DNA of 64,000 bases, from the NCBI RefSeq assembly GCF_004015185.1, contig NZ_CP025746.1:1629776-1693775 (forward strand). Reading direction: 5' to 3'. Source of the DNA: Clostridium manihotivorum (GTDB lineage Bacteria; Bacillota; Clostridia; Clostridiales; Clostridiaceae). The notes beneath the pieces were generated by a model. It searched no databases and was not told where the DNA came from. It saw only the letters and a program-made list of their open reading frames with translations. Below are positions 25,879 to 35,049 of this stretch, one piece after another. The position numbers and the translations under genes were made by a program. Positions within the stretch are counted from its first letter, which is position 1. The number at the start of each line of letters is the position of its first letter.

Positions 25879-27336
25879 ATGGGAATTTTATCGCATTTAG
25901 AACCAAGTAAAGTTTTTTATTATTTTGAAGAAATCTCTAAGATTCCGAGAGGTTCAGGAAATGAAAAAGAGATTAGTGATTACCTTGTAAGTTTCGCTAA
26001 GAATCATAACCTAGAGGTTATACAAGATTCTAGTTTAAATGTAATAATAAAAAAGCCTGGAACAAAAGGCTATGAGAATGCACCAACTGTAATAATTCAA
26101 GGACATATGGACATGGTATGTGAAAAAAATAAGGGTACAGTTCATGACTTTGAAAAAGACCCACTTAAGTTAAGAATAGAAGGGGATAATGTATTTGCAA
26201 CAGGAACAACTCTCGGGTCTGATAATGGTATAGCAGTTGCCTATGGCTTAGCTATATTAAGCTCAGATGATATAGAGCATCCACCTCTAGAGGTTCTTAT
26301 AACTTCTGACGAAGAAGCAGGAATGGGTGGGGCTATGAATGTAAGTCCTGAACACATTAGTGGAAAGATACTTCTAAACTTAGATTCAGAAGAAGAAGGT
26401 TTCCTTTTGGTTAGCTGTGCAGGAGGAATAAGAAATAAAGCTGTTTTGAATATACAATGGGAAGCTGTCAAGAGTGGCGTAGCTAAGGCTGAGGTTAGAG
26501 TCAGAGGTCTAAAAGGCGGACACTCTGGAATGGAGATAAATAAAGAAAGAGGAAATTCTAACAAGATAATGGGAAGAGTACTTAAGGATATTTTGTCAGA
26601 AATAGACTTTAACTTGGTGTCAACTAACGGAGGCTCTAAGAATAATGCTATTCCAAGAGAACATGATTCATTAATAGTTTTTGATGGTGAGAAAACAGAA
26701 GCTATTAAAGAAAAGGTTAATAAGTGGAATAAAATATTAGCAAATGAGTTTAAGGCTTCTGATGCTGATGTTAGAATTGAGTTTGAGCTAGTTGATCTAG
26801 ACGTTCAAAAGGTCTTTTCTAAAGATACTACTAAAAAAGCAGTGGAGCTTCTATACTTATTGCCAAATGGTGTAGATACTATGAGTATGGATATCCCAGG
26901 CCTTGTTCAAAGCTCAACTAACTTAGGTGTTGTTACTACTAATGGCACTTCAGTAGAATATGATAGTGCTACAAGAAGTTCAGTAGGATCATTGAAAGAT
27001 GAAATAATAGAAAGAACTAAAACAGTAGCAGAGCTTTTAGGAGCACAATTCTCAACATCTGCTGACTACCCAGAATGGCAATATAACCCTGAATCAAAGA
27101 TAAGAACAATTTGCCAAGATGTATATAGGAAGATGAATGGCAAGGATGCAGAAATATTAGCAATTCATGCAGGACTTGAATGTGGATTATTTACTGAGAG
27201 ATTAGGTTCTGATATAGATATGATTTCATTTGGACCAAATCTATATGATGTTCATACTCCTAATGAACATATGAGTATAAGTTCAGTAAAGAATCTATGG
27301 GATTACCTACTTAACGTATTAAAAGAAATAAAATAG
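25879..27336 (+). CDS. pepD: Aminoacyl-histidine dipeptidase PepD (M20C)
   Basis: A 485-residue cytosolic zinc dipeptidase (peptidase D) that cuts Xaa-His and other dipeptides. Metal and catalytic residues are visible: His76 and Asp78 in QGHMDMV, Asp115 in LGSDNGIA, Glu145/Glu146 in TSDEEAGMGGA, DSEEEG near 175, a lid-domain His in GLKGGHSGMEI, and a late His in DVHTPNEHMSI. Length and motif order are normal. The start has AAAGGAAG. Monocistronic; a repeat and terminator follow. Confidence 0.95.
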   Translation: MGILSHLEPSKVFYYFEEISKIPRGSGNEKEISDYLVSFAKNHNLEVIQDSSLNVIIKKPGTKGYENAPTVIIQGHMDMVCEKNKGTVHDFEKDPLKLRIEGDNVFATGTTLGSDNGIAVAYGLAILSSDDIEHPPLEVLITSDEEAGMGGAMNVSPEHISGKILLNLDSEEEGFLLVSCAGGIRNKAVLNIQWEAVKSGVAKAEVRVRGLKGGHSGMEINKERGNSNKIMGRVLKDILSEIDFNLVSTNGGSKNNAIPREHDSLIVFDGEKTEAIKEKVNKWNKILANEFKASDADVRIEFELVDLDVQKVFSKDTTKKAVELLYLLPNGVDTMSMDIPGLVQSSTNLGVVTTNGTSVEYDSATRSSVGSLKDEIIERTKTVAELLGAQFSTSADYPEWQYNPESKIRTICQDVYRKMNGKDAEILAIHAGLECGLFTERLGSDIDMISFGPNLYDVHTPNEHMSISSVKNLWDYLLNVLKEIK

Positions 27337-27379
27337 TAGAATATTTTAGTTTTCAATTAGATTGAATATGTTAAATAAA

Positions 27380-27417
27380 GGCTCCGTTAAAGTAACGTTT
27401 TGAATTTAAACATAGCC
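27380..27417. repeat. Repeat family B, minimal copy
   Basis: 38 bases: GGCTCCGTTAAAGTAA at the left, and AATTTAAACATAGCC at the right, the complement of the other terminus. Confidence 0.6.
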
Positions 27418-27422
27418 TAAAT

Positions 27423-27457
27423 AAAAGGGTCGCTGAACTTGTTCAGCGACCTTTTTG
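27423..27457 (+). terminator. Intrinsic terminator of pepD
   Basis: AAAAGGGTCGCTGAAC / GTTCAGCGACCTTTTT, a near-perfect long stem with a two-base loop core. Confidence 0.9.
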
Positions 27458-27624
27458 CAGCTATTCTTTTGGATGAATAGTATAGGAATATTTTATGAGA
27501 AATTAAGTTTTCGTAAAGGTTCTCTATAGTACAGGAAGTTTTTAACTTTAGGATATATATATGACATTATTCATATAGTTGAGAAGTAGCTGGTGCTAGA
27601 AAAAGATTTCACAAAGCATATTTA

Positions 27625-27638
27625 TGAAAACGTTTTGA
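27625..27638 (+). promoter_or_regulatory. cre-like palindrome
   Basis: TGAAAACGTTTTGA differs by one base from the ideal palindrome TGAAAACGTTTTCA recognised by CcpA/LacI-type regulators. It lies about 140 bases upstream of the -35 of the next promoter. Confidence 0.35.
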
Positions 27639-27780
27639 AATTTTCTGAGATTAATAAAAAACGACTATAATAAACTAATAAAATATCAATATAAACTATA
27701 AAAATATGATAATTATGGAATAAAACATTACTAAAAATAATAATATTTACTAATAGTTCATAATTTTTTTATAAAATTCC

Positions 27781-27810
27781 TTGACCTCCCATATAAAAAT
27801 TTACTATAAT
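27781..27810 (+). promoter_or_regulatory. Promoter of the NlpC/P60 gene
   Basis: TTGACC (27781-27786), 18-base spacer, TATAAT (27805-27810). Confidence 0.65.
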
Positions 27811-27926
27811 GTAAAGGTAGTTACAAAGTGGTAACAAATACAACCACATAAAAGCGTGAAAAGGTTAACATTGAAATAGAACGAGAAATACTTATTGGAT
27901 GATAAATATGAGAGGGGAGAATATTT

Positions 27927-28568
27927 ATGAGGAAAGGACTTAAGATTATAGCAGCATGCTTTTTTTGCTCAACTTTAGCATTTGGACTAGCCTCATCCAC
28001 AGAGGCGAAGGCAGACACAACGGCGAAGGCAGAACAAGGAGTTGTTGTAAAAACAGCGGAACTTAAGGCAAACAACAAAACAATTAAAGCACCAAAGAAT
28101 GAAGAAAGTAGTGACTCAAAGTCAAATGGAAATGATAAGTCTAGTGGTAGTGGAAAATCTACTGCTAGTAGTACAAAAGTTTCTAGAGGAGGTACTTCAT
28201 CTTCAGGTGGCGGGGCTGTTTCCATAGCCTACAATTATTTGGGACGACCTTATGTTTTTGGAGCATCTGGACCAAGAGCCTTCGATTGTTCTGGTCTTAC
28301 GCAATATGTCTATGCTAAGCTAGGTATTAGCTTGCCACATTATACTGGTGCTCAGTATGCAATGGGAAGTTCTGTATCCAAAGGTAATCTAAGTCCAGGA
28401 GACTTGGTATTCTTTAATACTTATGGTCCAATAAGTCATGTCGGTATATATATAGGAGGTGGAGATTTCATACATGCTCCATCTACAGGAAAGAATGTAA
28501 CTGTCAGTTCATTAAGTGAATCTTACTATGCTAGCAGATATGCTGGAGCTAGAAGATTAATGAAATAG
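27927..28568 (+). CDS. Secreted NlpC/P60 peptidoglycan hydrolase
   Basis: A 213-residue exported cell-wall endopeptidase. The signal peptide covers about 1-29 (hydrophobic 7-22, ending TEAKAD). A Ser/Lys/Asn-rich linker runs to about 93. The catalytic domain follows with Cys121 (FDCSGL), His171 (SHVGIY) and His183 (FIHAPS), the complete C40 triad. There is no SH3 or LysM domain, so targeting must rest on the basic linker. The start has GAGGGGAG. Long leader RNA and a single-gene transcript. Confidence 0.93.
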   Translation: MRKGLKIIAACFFCSTLAFGLASSTEAKADTTAKAEQGVVVKTAELKANNKTIKAPKNEESSDSKSNGNDKSSGSGKSTASSTKVSRGGTSSSGGGAVSIAYNYLGRPYVFGASGPRAFDCSGLTQYVYAKLGISLPHYTGAQYAMGSSVSKGNLSPGDLVFFNTYGPISHVGIYIGGGDFIHAPSTGKNVTVSSLSESYYASRYAGARRLMK

Positions 28569-28569
28569 T

Positions 28570-28608
28570 AAAAAATGCTGGAGAAAGTTTCTTCAGCATT
28601 TTTTTTGT
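28570..28608 (+). terminator. Intrinsic terminator
   Basis: AAAATGCTGGAGAA / TTCTTCAGCATTTT stem with one bulge and eight T. Confidence 0.88.
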
Positions 28609-28740
28609 TAAGAAAAGTCTAATTCTTTTGTTATATAAACCTAGTAATATCAAGCCTTTAGAATAGCTGCTTAGGGTAAACAGGAAAAGTATATGTCGAC
28701 TGCCAGATTTTCCGCATGTACATTAGGAAAGGCAGATGAG
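28606..28740. repeat. Repeat family A copy
   Basis: Starts in the preceding T-run. Core AACCTAGTAATATCAAG, then a small hairpin CTGCCAGATTTTCC / GGAAAGGCAG (28700-28735) shared with the copy at 34.6 kb. Confidence 0.65.
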
Positions 28741-28741
28741 C

Positions 28742-28769
28742 AAAAAAAGTCGCTTTAGCGACTTTTTTC
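28742..28769. terminator. Bidirectional terminator
   Basis: AAAAAAAGTCGC / GCGACTTTTTT with a TTTA loop; ends the araC-type gene coming from the right. Confidence 0.85.
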
Positions 28770-28772
28770 TTA

Positions 28773-29606
28773 CTAACTCACTTTAGAAGGAGAGATGCCA
28801 TAATACTTTTTAAATAACTTGCTAAAATAGTATGCGTCATCATAGCCTACGCTTTTTGCAGCTATTTTTACTGGTAAGCCTTCCACTTCTAAAAGTTCTT
28901 TAGCCTTTTCTAACCTTTTTCTTATTAAGTAATTTATAGGTGAATCACCAGTCTCTTCTTTGAATATCTTTGATATATAAACTGGGCTTAAATACATATT
29001 CTTTGCAATCTTATCTAAAGATATATCATTCATATAGTTTTCATTCATAAAATCTATTATAGCTTTAACAAGATTTTGCTTATCTGTAGATTCAAAGGCG
29101 TACTTTACTGTGTGTTTTGAGTTTTCTTCAAAGTGAGTTTCTCGTAAAAGTACAACAAGAAGTTTCATAACCAGTGCTTTAAGAACTAAATCATATCCAA
29201 GAGCATTGTTCTTTTGCTCCTCAATAATTTCATTGCAACATTTGAAAAACTCTTCTTCGTTTTTCTTAAGTCTAATAACTGGAGAGTTGTCTTTTGTTAG
29301 TATAAAGTTTTTTCTAAATCCTTCTAATCTGAAATTAGTTATGCCAATATGAAGCTCATGGCCTAGAGAACCTTTACAAACATATTCCTGATGAGATACG
29401 CCTGGATTAAAAAGGAGTATATCTCCCTTATCTAATAAAACTTGTTTATTCTCTATGATGTATTTTACTGGTCCATCTAAAATTACGCTTATCTCTATAA
29501 AATCATGATTGTGATACTTGGTAGACATAGTATTCTTGTTTATTGCCTCAAAAATGTATAATATCTGAGGATTAAAAGATTGAGCACTTATACCTGTATA
29601 ACACAT
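28773..29606 (-). CDS. AraC-family transcriptional regulator
   Basis: A 277-residue activator-type protein. Residues about 20-90 form a cupin sensor domain (HDFIEISVILDG, LFNPGVSHQEYV). The C-terminal 100 residues hold two helix-turn-helix units of the AraC/XylS type: ISLDKIAKNMYLSPVYISKIFKEETGDSPINYLIRKRLEKAKELL and KIAAKSVGYDDAYYFSKLFKKYYGISP. It is divergent from a two-gene ABC exporter with 188 bases between, so it probably controls that exporter; the ligand is unknown. The start has GGGGG upstream. Confidence 0.9.
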   Translation of the reverse strand: MCYTGISAQSFNPQILYIFEAINKNTMSTKYHNHDFIEISVILDGPVKYIIENKQVLLDKGDILLFNPGVSHQEYVCKGSLGHELHIGITNFRLEGFRKNFILTKDNSPVIRLKKNEEEFFKCCNEIIEEQKNNALGYDLVLKALVMKLLVVLLRETHFEENSKHTVKYAFESTDKQNLVKAIIDFMNENYMNDISLDKIAKNMYLSPVYISKIFKEETGDSPINYLIRKRLEKAKELLEVEGLPVKIAAKSVGYDDAYYFSKLFKKYYGISPSKVS

Positions 29607-29794
29607 TTCTTAGCCCCCTTAAATTAGTACCTTTTAAATATACACCTGTATAAGAATATACATCAATAGTTTAAGAAATTACATTTATCTTTATAATTAA
29701 TTAAGTAATAATTTATCTGTAGATTTAGCAACAGAATAATAATACTTTAGGTCGAGAGACATGAAGAGAAAGACTAAGTAAGGGGGAGAAAAGA

Positions 29795-31543
29795 ATGGGG
29801 AGTTTAAAATGGATATGGGGATATTTGAAAAAGTATAAACTGAAATATAGCGTAGCACTATTTATGGTTTTGATTGCATCAGCACTTAACATGATTAATC
29901 CATTTCTTTCTGGTAAGATTGTTGACCAAGTAATAAGTGGTGGAAATAAAAAGATACTTATTTCTATACTGCTTATGATGATTGGAGTTTCTGCACTAAA
30001 AGCTATAGATAGATATACCTTTCAGATGATTTTTGAGTTTGTTTCTCAAGATGTAATATTTCAGATAAGAGAAGATCTATATAAAAAGCTTTTAAAGATG
30101 GATTTTGAGTACTACAACAATACTAGAACAGGGGATCTTATGGCTAGAATGACTGAAGATACTGATGCTATAAGACACTTTGTGGCCTATGTTGTATATA
30201 ATGTATTCGAAAACTTAACAGTATTTATATTTGCAATAATAATGATGTTTACTGTAAATGTAAAGTTGACTATAGCACTTATTCTAATTACTCCAGTAAT
30301 AGGATTTTTAGCCACTAAGATGACAAAAGAAGTTGGGCCTACCTTTTATGCTATAAGAGAGAGCTTTTCTAGACTTAATTCAATGGTTCAAGAGAATATA
30401 AGCGGAAATAGAGTAGTTAAAGCATTTGCTAAGGAAAATTATGAAATTGAGAAATTCAATAAGGTCAATGATGACTATAAAGTGAAAAATCTGAAGTCCG
30501 CCAGAGTATGGGAAAAGTATCTTCCTGTACTTGATTCTCTTGCAGGGTTGTTATCCGTGATAATGATTTTTGTAGGTGGAATAATGGTTGTGAATGGAGC
30601 TATGACAATGGGAGATTTGGTTGTGTTCAATGGGTTTATATGGGCTTTAAACAATCCTATGCGTATGGCAGGCTGGCTTATAAATGATTTCGAAAGGTAT
30701 GTAGCTTCAACCTATAAGATTAGAGATCTACTCAATGAAGAGGTTAAGATAAAAAATCAAAGAGAAAAGCATGAAGAAATCGGAATTAGAGGGGATATAA
30801 AGTTTGAACATGTACATTTCAGATATGATAATGAAGAAATTTTAAATGATATTTCATTTGAAATAAAAGCTGGACAGACAATAGGAATACTTGGACCTAC
30901 TGGAGCAGGCAAATCTACTTTGGTAAACCTAATCTGCAGGTTTTATGATGTTACTGATGGAAAGATTGAAATAGATGGCATTGATATAAGAAAATTGGAT
31001 GTAATAAAACTCAGGGATAAGGTAGCAGTGGCCATGCAGGATATATTTTTGTTTTCAGATACTATTGAAGGTAATATAGCCTATGGAAGACCAGAGGCTA
31101 GTTTTGAACAGGTAGAAAGAGTTGCCAACATTGCAGGAGCTCATGACTTTATAGTTAACATGCCAGAGGGCTATGACACCATAATAGGAGAAAGAGGGGT
31201 AGGACTTTCTGGTGGACAGAAGCAAAGAATAGCCCTAGCAAGAGCACTGCTTAAAAATCCATCTATACTTATATTAGATGATACAACTTCTAGTGTAGAT
31301 ATGGAAACTGAACTAAAGATACATAAGGAGCTTAGGTCTATCTACAAAAGTAGAACTAATTTCATAATAGCTCATAGAATTTCTTCTGTGAAAAATGCAG
31401 ATTTAATACTTGTTTTAGAGCAGGGTAAAGTGATTGAAAGAGGAACTCATGAAGAGTTAATAAAGAAGAGAGGCTATTATTATAGTGTATACCAAAATCA
31501 ATTTGGAGATTTTGATACAGTAAGGGGGCTGTGTAATGGCTAG
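29795..31543 (+). CDS. ABC exporter half, degenerate ATP site subunit
   Basis: A 582-residue half-transporter with six membrane helices (about 15-310) and a C-terminal ATPase. It has Walker A GPTGAGKST, signature LSGGQKQR and Walker B ILILDDTTSSVD. The residue after the Walker B Asp495 is Asp496 where active sites have Glu, which marks the degenerate nucleotide site of heterodimeric exporters. The next gene overlaps by eight bases and supplies the partner. An AGGGGGAG site precedes the ATG. The substrate is not shown by the sequence; multidrug or peptide export is typical. Confidence 0.92.
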   Translation: MGSLKWIWGYLKKYKLKYSVALFMVLIASALNMINPFLSGKIVDQVISGGNKKILISILLMMIGVSALKAIDRYTFQMIFEFVSQDVIFQIREDLYKKLLKMDFEYYNNTRTGDLMARMTEDTDAIRHFVAYVVYNVFENLTVFIFAIIMMFTVNVKLTIALILITPVIGFLATKMTKEVGPTFYAIRESFSRLNSMVQENISGNRVVKAFAKENYEIEKFNKVNDDYKVKNLKSARVWEKYLPVLDSLAGLLSVIMIFVGGIMVVNGAMTMGDLVVFNGFIWALNNPMRMAGWLINDFERYVASTYKIRDLLNEEVKIKNQREKHEEIGIRGDIKFEHVHFRYDNEEILNDISFEIKAGQTIGILGPTGAGKSTLVNLICRFYDVTDGKIEIDGIDIRKLDVIKLRDKVAVAMQDIFLFSDTIEGNIAYGRPEASFEQVERVANIAGAHDFIVNMPEGYDTIIGERGVGLSGGQKQRIALARALLKNPSILILDDTTSSVDMETELKIHKELRSIYKSRTNFIIAHRISSVKNADLILVLEQGKVIERGTHEELIKKRGYYYSVYQNQFGDFDTVRGLCNG

Positions 31544-33317
31544 AAATAAATTTGATGTGGATGAAGAGCTTGAAACCAGCTTTAGTTTTCAACATTTAAA
31601 AAGACTTTTATCATATATGAGACCTTATAGAAAAGAAATTATAGTAACTGTATCACTTATGTTCTTGGCTAATATAGCAAGCCTTATGGGACCATACCTT
31701 ATTAAAATCGCTATGGATGATAAGATACCTAATAAAGATATTAAGGGATTAAGTATTCTAGCAGTAATATTTTTATTCACCCTCGTAGTTACAGGAGTGT
31801 GCATGAAGCTAAGGATAAGGTCAATGTCTAGGATAGGCCAAAATGTATTGAAGCAGATGAGACTGGATTTGTTTACGAATTTGCAAAGGTTACCGTTCAG
31901 TTACTATGATAATAGACCACACGGAAAGATACTTGTTAGGGTAGTCAATTACATTAATTCACTAAGCGACTTGCTTTCCAATGGACTTATTAATCTGATA
32001 ACTGATAGTTTAAGCTTGTTCATGGCTATTGGCTTTATGATAGCTATAGATGTTAAGTTAACTTTAATAAGTATAGTCTTGATACCAGTACTTCTAGCTT
32101 GGGTATTAATACTAAAAAAAGCTCAAAGAAAGGCTTATCAAATATTAAGTAGTAAGCAATCAAACATGAATGCATATATACATGAAAGTATTAATGGCAT
32201 AAAGGTAACCCAGTCTTTTGCAAGGGAAGAAGAAAATCTAAGGATATTTAGAGAGGTTTGTGATAATTATAGAACTTCTTGGCTAAGAGCAGTAAGAATA
32301 CAGTTTTTACTTTGGCCATCAGTAGAAATAATATCTACTCTTACAGTTTCATTAATATATATAGCAGGTATTTACTATCTGGCATCAGAAGTATCCATTG
32401 GTATTTTGGTTGCTTTCGTAGGATACGTGTGGAGATTCTGGAATCCAATTTTAAACATAGGTAATTTCTATAATTCGATTATAACAGCTATGGCTTACCT
32501 TGAAAGAATATTTGAAGCTATGGATGAAAAGCCTTTGGTTACAGATCTTCTAGGTGCATCGGAAATGGAAACAATAAAAGGAGATGTAGAATTTAGGAAT
32601 ATAACCTTTGCTTACGAAGAGGATAAACCTATACTTAAGAATATAAACTTTAAGGTAAAGGCTGGTGAAACTATAGCCTTAGTAGGACCAACAGGAGCAG
32701 GAAAGACTACAATTGTAAATCTTCTAAGTAGATTTTACAATATAGAGAATGGCCAGGTTTTAATAGATGGAACTAATATAAGTAATGTAAAACTACAGTC
32801 TTTAAGAAAACAAATGGGAGTAATGCTTCAGGACTCTTTTATATTTTCAGGTACCATAATGGATAATATAAGGTATGGTAAGTTAGATGCTACTGATGAA
32901 GAAGTAATAAATGCTGCTAAGATTGTTAGAGCAGATGACTTTATATCACAGCTTAAGGAGGGATACAATACTGAGGTGAATGAAAGAGGAACAAGACTAT
33001 CAGTTGGTCAAAGACAGCTTATATCCTTTGCTAGAGCTTTGCTTGCAGATCCTAAAATACTAATTTTAGATGAGGCAACCTCTAGTATAGATACAAAGAC
33101 AGAAATGCTTTTACAAGAAGGACTAGATAATCTGTTAAAGGGAAGAACTTCATTTATAATAGCTCATAGGCTATCTACTATAAAGAACTCCTCTCAGATA
33201 ATGTTCATAGATAACGGGACTATATTAGAGCATGGAACTCATGATGAACTAATCAAACTTAAAGGGTCCTATTACAAACTTTATAATTCACAGTTTGATA
33301 TATTTAATGCTGTTTAA
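31536..33317 (+). CDS. ABC exporter half, catalytic partner
   Basis: A 593-residue half-transporter with an N-terminal cytosolic extension of about 35 residues, six membrane helices, and an ATPase. Walker A is GPTGAGKTT, and Walker B is ILILDEATSSID with the catalytic Glu513. The signature is LSVGQRQL, with Val in place of the first Gly of LSGGQ. That change pairs with the Asp496 of the first subunit to make one degenerate and one normal ATP site, as in BmrCD-like exporters. Translationally coupled to the upstream gene. Confidence 0.92.
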   Translation: MARNKFDVDEELETSFSFQHLKRLLSYMRPYRKEIIVTVSLMFLANIASLMGPYLIKIAMDDKIPNKDIKGLSILAVIFLFTLVVTGVCMKLRIRSMSRIGQNVLKQMRLDLFTNLQRLPFSYYDNRPHGKILVRVVNYINSLSDLLSNGLINLITDSLSLFMAIGFMIAIDVKLTLISIVLIPVLLAWVLILKKAQRKAYQILSSKQSNMNAYIHESINGIKVTQSFAREEENLRIFREVCDNYRTSWLRAVRIQFLLWPSVEIISTLTVSLIYIAGIYYLASEVSIGILVAFVGYVWRFWNPILNIGNFYNSIITAMAYLERIFEAMDEKPLVTDLLGASEMETIKGDVEFRNITFAYEEDKPILKNINFKVKAGETIALVGPTGAGKTTIVNLLSRFYNIENGQVLIDGTNISNVKLQSLRKQMGVMLQDSFIFSGTIMDNIRYGKLDATDEEVINAAKIVRADDFISQLKEGYNTEVNERGTRLSVGQRQLISFARALLADPKILILDEATSSIDTKTEMLLQEGLDNLLKGRTSFIIAHRLSTIKNSSQIMFIDNGTILEHGTHDELIKLKGSYYKLYNSQFDIFNAV

Positions 33318-33360
33318 AATATCAAAGAGCAAGTTGTATATATAGGTACCCTTTACGAAA

Positions 33361-33422
33361 ACTTAATTTATACTTGCTATAAAATCCCGGCTTCTGGCGA
33401 TTTTGAGGCATGTATAAATTAA
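33361..33422. repeat. Repeat family C copy
   Basis: Reverse-complement match to 63216-63274, sharing the core CGGCTTCTGGCGATTTTG (its complement at 63.2 kb differs at a few bases). Confidence 0.7.
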
Positions 33423-33475
33423 TAGTTGAAGTTGGTTGCCTATATGAATGTGCAACTGGAATTTTAATATGAAGA

Positions 33476-33513
33476 AAGATCACTGAAATAAAGTAGCTTT
33501 GGTGATCTTTTTT
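33476..33513 (+). terminator. Intrinsic terminator of the ABC operon
   Basis: AAAGATCAC / GGTGATCTTT stem followed by TTTTTT. Confidence 0.8.
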
Positions 33514-33668
33514 TACTGTCTAGGAAGCTGCCAGAAAATCTAAACCATCCACAGAGTAAAATGAAAAAGTTTGCCTTTTTAGTAGGAAAGTATAAAAATT
33601 TTTCTAGCTAAGCATAGCTATATCAAGGGTTTAGAATAGTATGATAGGTTGTACAGTAAAAAATAGGA
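33506..33668. repeat. Repeat family A copy, with extra insert
   Basis: TTTTTTACTGT start in the terminator T-run and GTACAGTAAAAAA end; core CTATATCAAGGGTTTAGAA. The left part also resembles the degenerate copy at 42.05 kb. Confidence 0.65.
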
Positions 33669-33728
33669 ATATATATATAGATTTATAAATATTAATATTT
33701 ATAAGATAAAATTAGCGAGGTGAAGGAA

Positions 33729-34424
33729 ATGAAATACACAAGATACGATCTAAATAAGAGACAGACGAATGGTGGAAAAGTAATGGTATTTTTAGTTGTG
33801 GTGGTAGTTATAGCATTAACCTTGGGGACAGCTTTGGCAAAGTACTTATTTGCAAAATCTCCAGGTGAACAACAAAGTCCTAAAGTTAGTAACTCTAAAC
33901 AAATAAGTGACAGCACTAAAGGTGAAACTACTGTTTTCTCCCTGGTGCAATGCGGATTTTATTCGAAAAAAGAGAACGCAGATGATAATAAGAATAAACT
34001 AAAGGATAAATATGACGCGTTTACAATAAAAGATAATGACAAATTTAGAGTTGGAGTTATAATAGGTAAGCCAGAGGATGCTGATAAGGTTGCTAAGGAT
34101 CTTACCGCTGCGGGGGTAACTAATCTTAAGGTTAATTTTGAAATTGGTCAGAAAGATTTATGCACAAAGGAATTGGCTGAGATGATTAATGGTTATTTAA
34201 AAATAATTAGTACTTTAGAAGGTAAAGATACAAAGAGTGTTAAAACTGAAGAGTTTAAAAAGTGGACAAACAGCCTTCAAGAGGACAGTAAAAGCGAATC
34301 GTTCAATATATTTCAAAGTATGAAGAAGAATATAAATGATTTGCCTCAGGAAATAAGTAAAGATAATGTTGAAGCTTGTTATAATACTATTTTCTCTACA
34401 TTAAGTAATTTCAAAAAGCAATAG
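33729..34424 (+). CDS. SPOR-domain-like membrane protein
   Basis: A 231-residue protein with a short basic cytosolic N-terminus, one membrane helix (about 17-38), a linker, and an external region. Residues about 68-143 (FSLVQCGFYSKKENADDNKNKL through GVTNLKVNFEI) look like a SPOR domain, the fold that binds denuded septal peptidoglycan. The start at 33729 follows GAGGTG. It leads the maf-radC-mreB region, a common order in clostridia, and a role at the cell wall fits the neighbours. The 85 C-terminal residues have no visible motif. Confidence 0.78.
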   Translation: MKYTRYDLNKRQTNGGKVMVFLVVVVVIALTLGTALAKYLFAKSPGEQQSPKVSNSKQISDSTKGETTVFSLVQCGFYSKKENADDNKNKLKDKYDAFTIKDNDKFRVGVIIGKPEDADKVAKDLTAAGVTNLKVNFEIGQKDLCTKELAEMINGYLKIISTLEGKDTKSVKTEEFKKWTNSLQEDSKSESFNIFQSMKKNINDLPQEISKDNVEACYNTIFSTLSNFKKQ

Positions 34425-34538
34425 TATAATAGCTAAGTATACGTAAAGGTTGATTTTATCAATAAATTCTTAAGTTGTTATATTGTTTTCTTTTTTAAAA
34501 CTTAACAAGTTAAATTGGTTTATAATATTATATATAAA

Positions 34539-34575
34539 TAGCCTCTGAACTTTACAGTTTAGGGGCTATAGTTTT
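34539..34575 (+). terminator. Intrinsic terminator
   Basis: TAGCCTCTGAACT / AGTTTAGGGGCTA stem (G-U pairs), followed by TAGTTTTA. Confidence 0.7.
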
Positions 34576-34720
34576 ACTGTATAGGAAAGTATTAAAAGTT
34601 TTATAAGCTAAACCTAGCAATATCAAGGGTTTGAAACAGCTATTTAGGGTGAACAGTAAAAAAATAAATCTTATTAGCCTGCCAGATTTTCCTCATATAC
34701 ATTCGGAAAGGCAGATGTGC
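34571..34720. repeat. Repeat family A, best-preserved copy
   Basis: TTTTACTGTATAGG at the left, core CTAGCAATATCAAGGG, GAACAGTAAAAAAA at the right, then the appended hairpin CTGCCAGATTTTCC / GGAAAGGCAG. Confidence 0.7.
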
Positions 34721-34763
34721 AAAAAAAGTTGCTGAAGAAGGGGCGCTTCATCAACTTTTTTAT
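34721..34763. terminator. Terminator-like hairpin
   Basis: AAAAAAAGTTG / CAACTTTTTT with an inner TGAAG / CTTCA pair. No gene lies immediately upstream, so it seems to belong to the repeat. Confidence 0.55.
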
Positions 34764-35049
34764 ATCATATATGGAGTTGTAAATTATTTTTGAAGATAAT
34801 ATATTGTCAAAAATAAGCTTATATAAATGATAAAATTAATATTTCTTATAAGAAGTCGATTACATGAGGAATTTTAATATTTTTTTAACCATATTGGCGG
34901 AAAAGTATAAGATAATAAACCATGAACAACAGGTTTTTTGCGTAATTTTCCAATATTATAAAAAAAAATTAAAAAAAATCAAATACCCTTGTTATAACAT
35001 TTATTAAATGATAAACTATAAAAGATGTAAAAACGAGGTGGGGGTAGCA

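Larger units (their letters stand above)
27337..27926. other. Intergenic before the NlpC/P60 gene
   Basis: 590 bases holding a minimal family-B repeat, a terminator, a cre-like site, a promoter at 27781-27810 and a 5' leader of about 110 bases. I found no known riboswitch in the leader. Confidence 0.6.
33318..33728. other. Intergenic rich in repeats
   Basis: 411 bases with a family-C palindrome (33361-33422), a terminator (33476-33513), a family-A repeat (33506-33668), and the start region of the SPOR-like gene. No gene seen. Confidence 0.65.
34425..35049. other. Long intergenic region
   Basis: 625 bases with a terminator (34539-34572), a family-A repeat (34571-34720), a second hairpin (34721-34763), then about 285 AT-rich bases that must hold the promoter of the next gene. 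No ORF recognised. Confidence 0.6.

Noticed and set aside
27811..27926. c-di-AMP (ydaO) riboswitch in the leader of the cell-wall hydrolase gene
   Set aside because: The gene type and leader length suggested it, but I could not find the conserved core or pseudoknot elements.
27821..28225. Reverse-strand frame over the start of the NlpC/P60 gene
   Set aside because: The forward gene has a signal peptide, full catalytic triad, promoter and terminator; the reverse frame has none.
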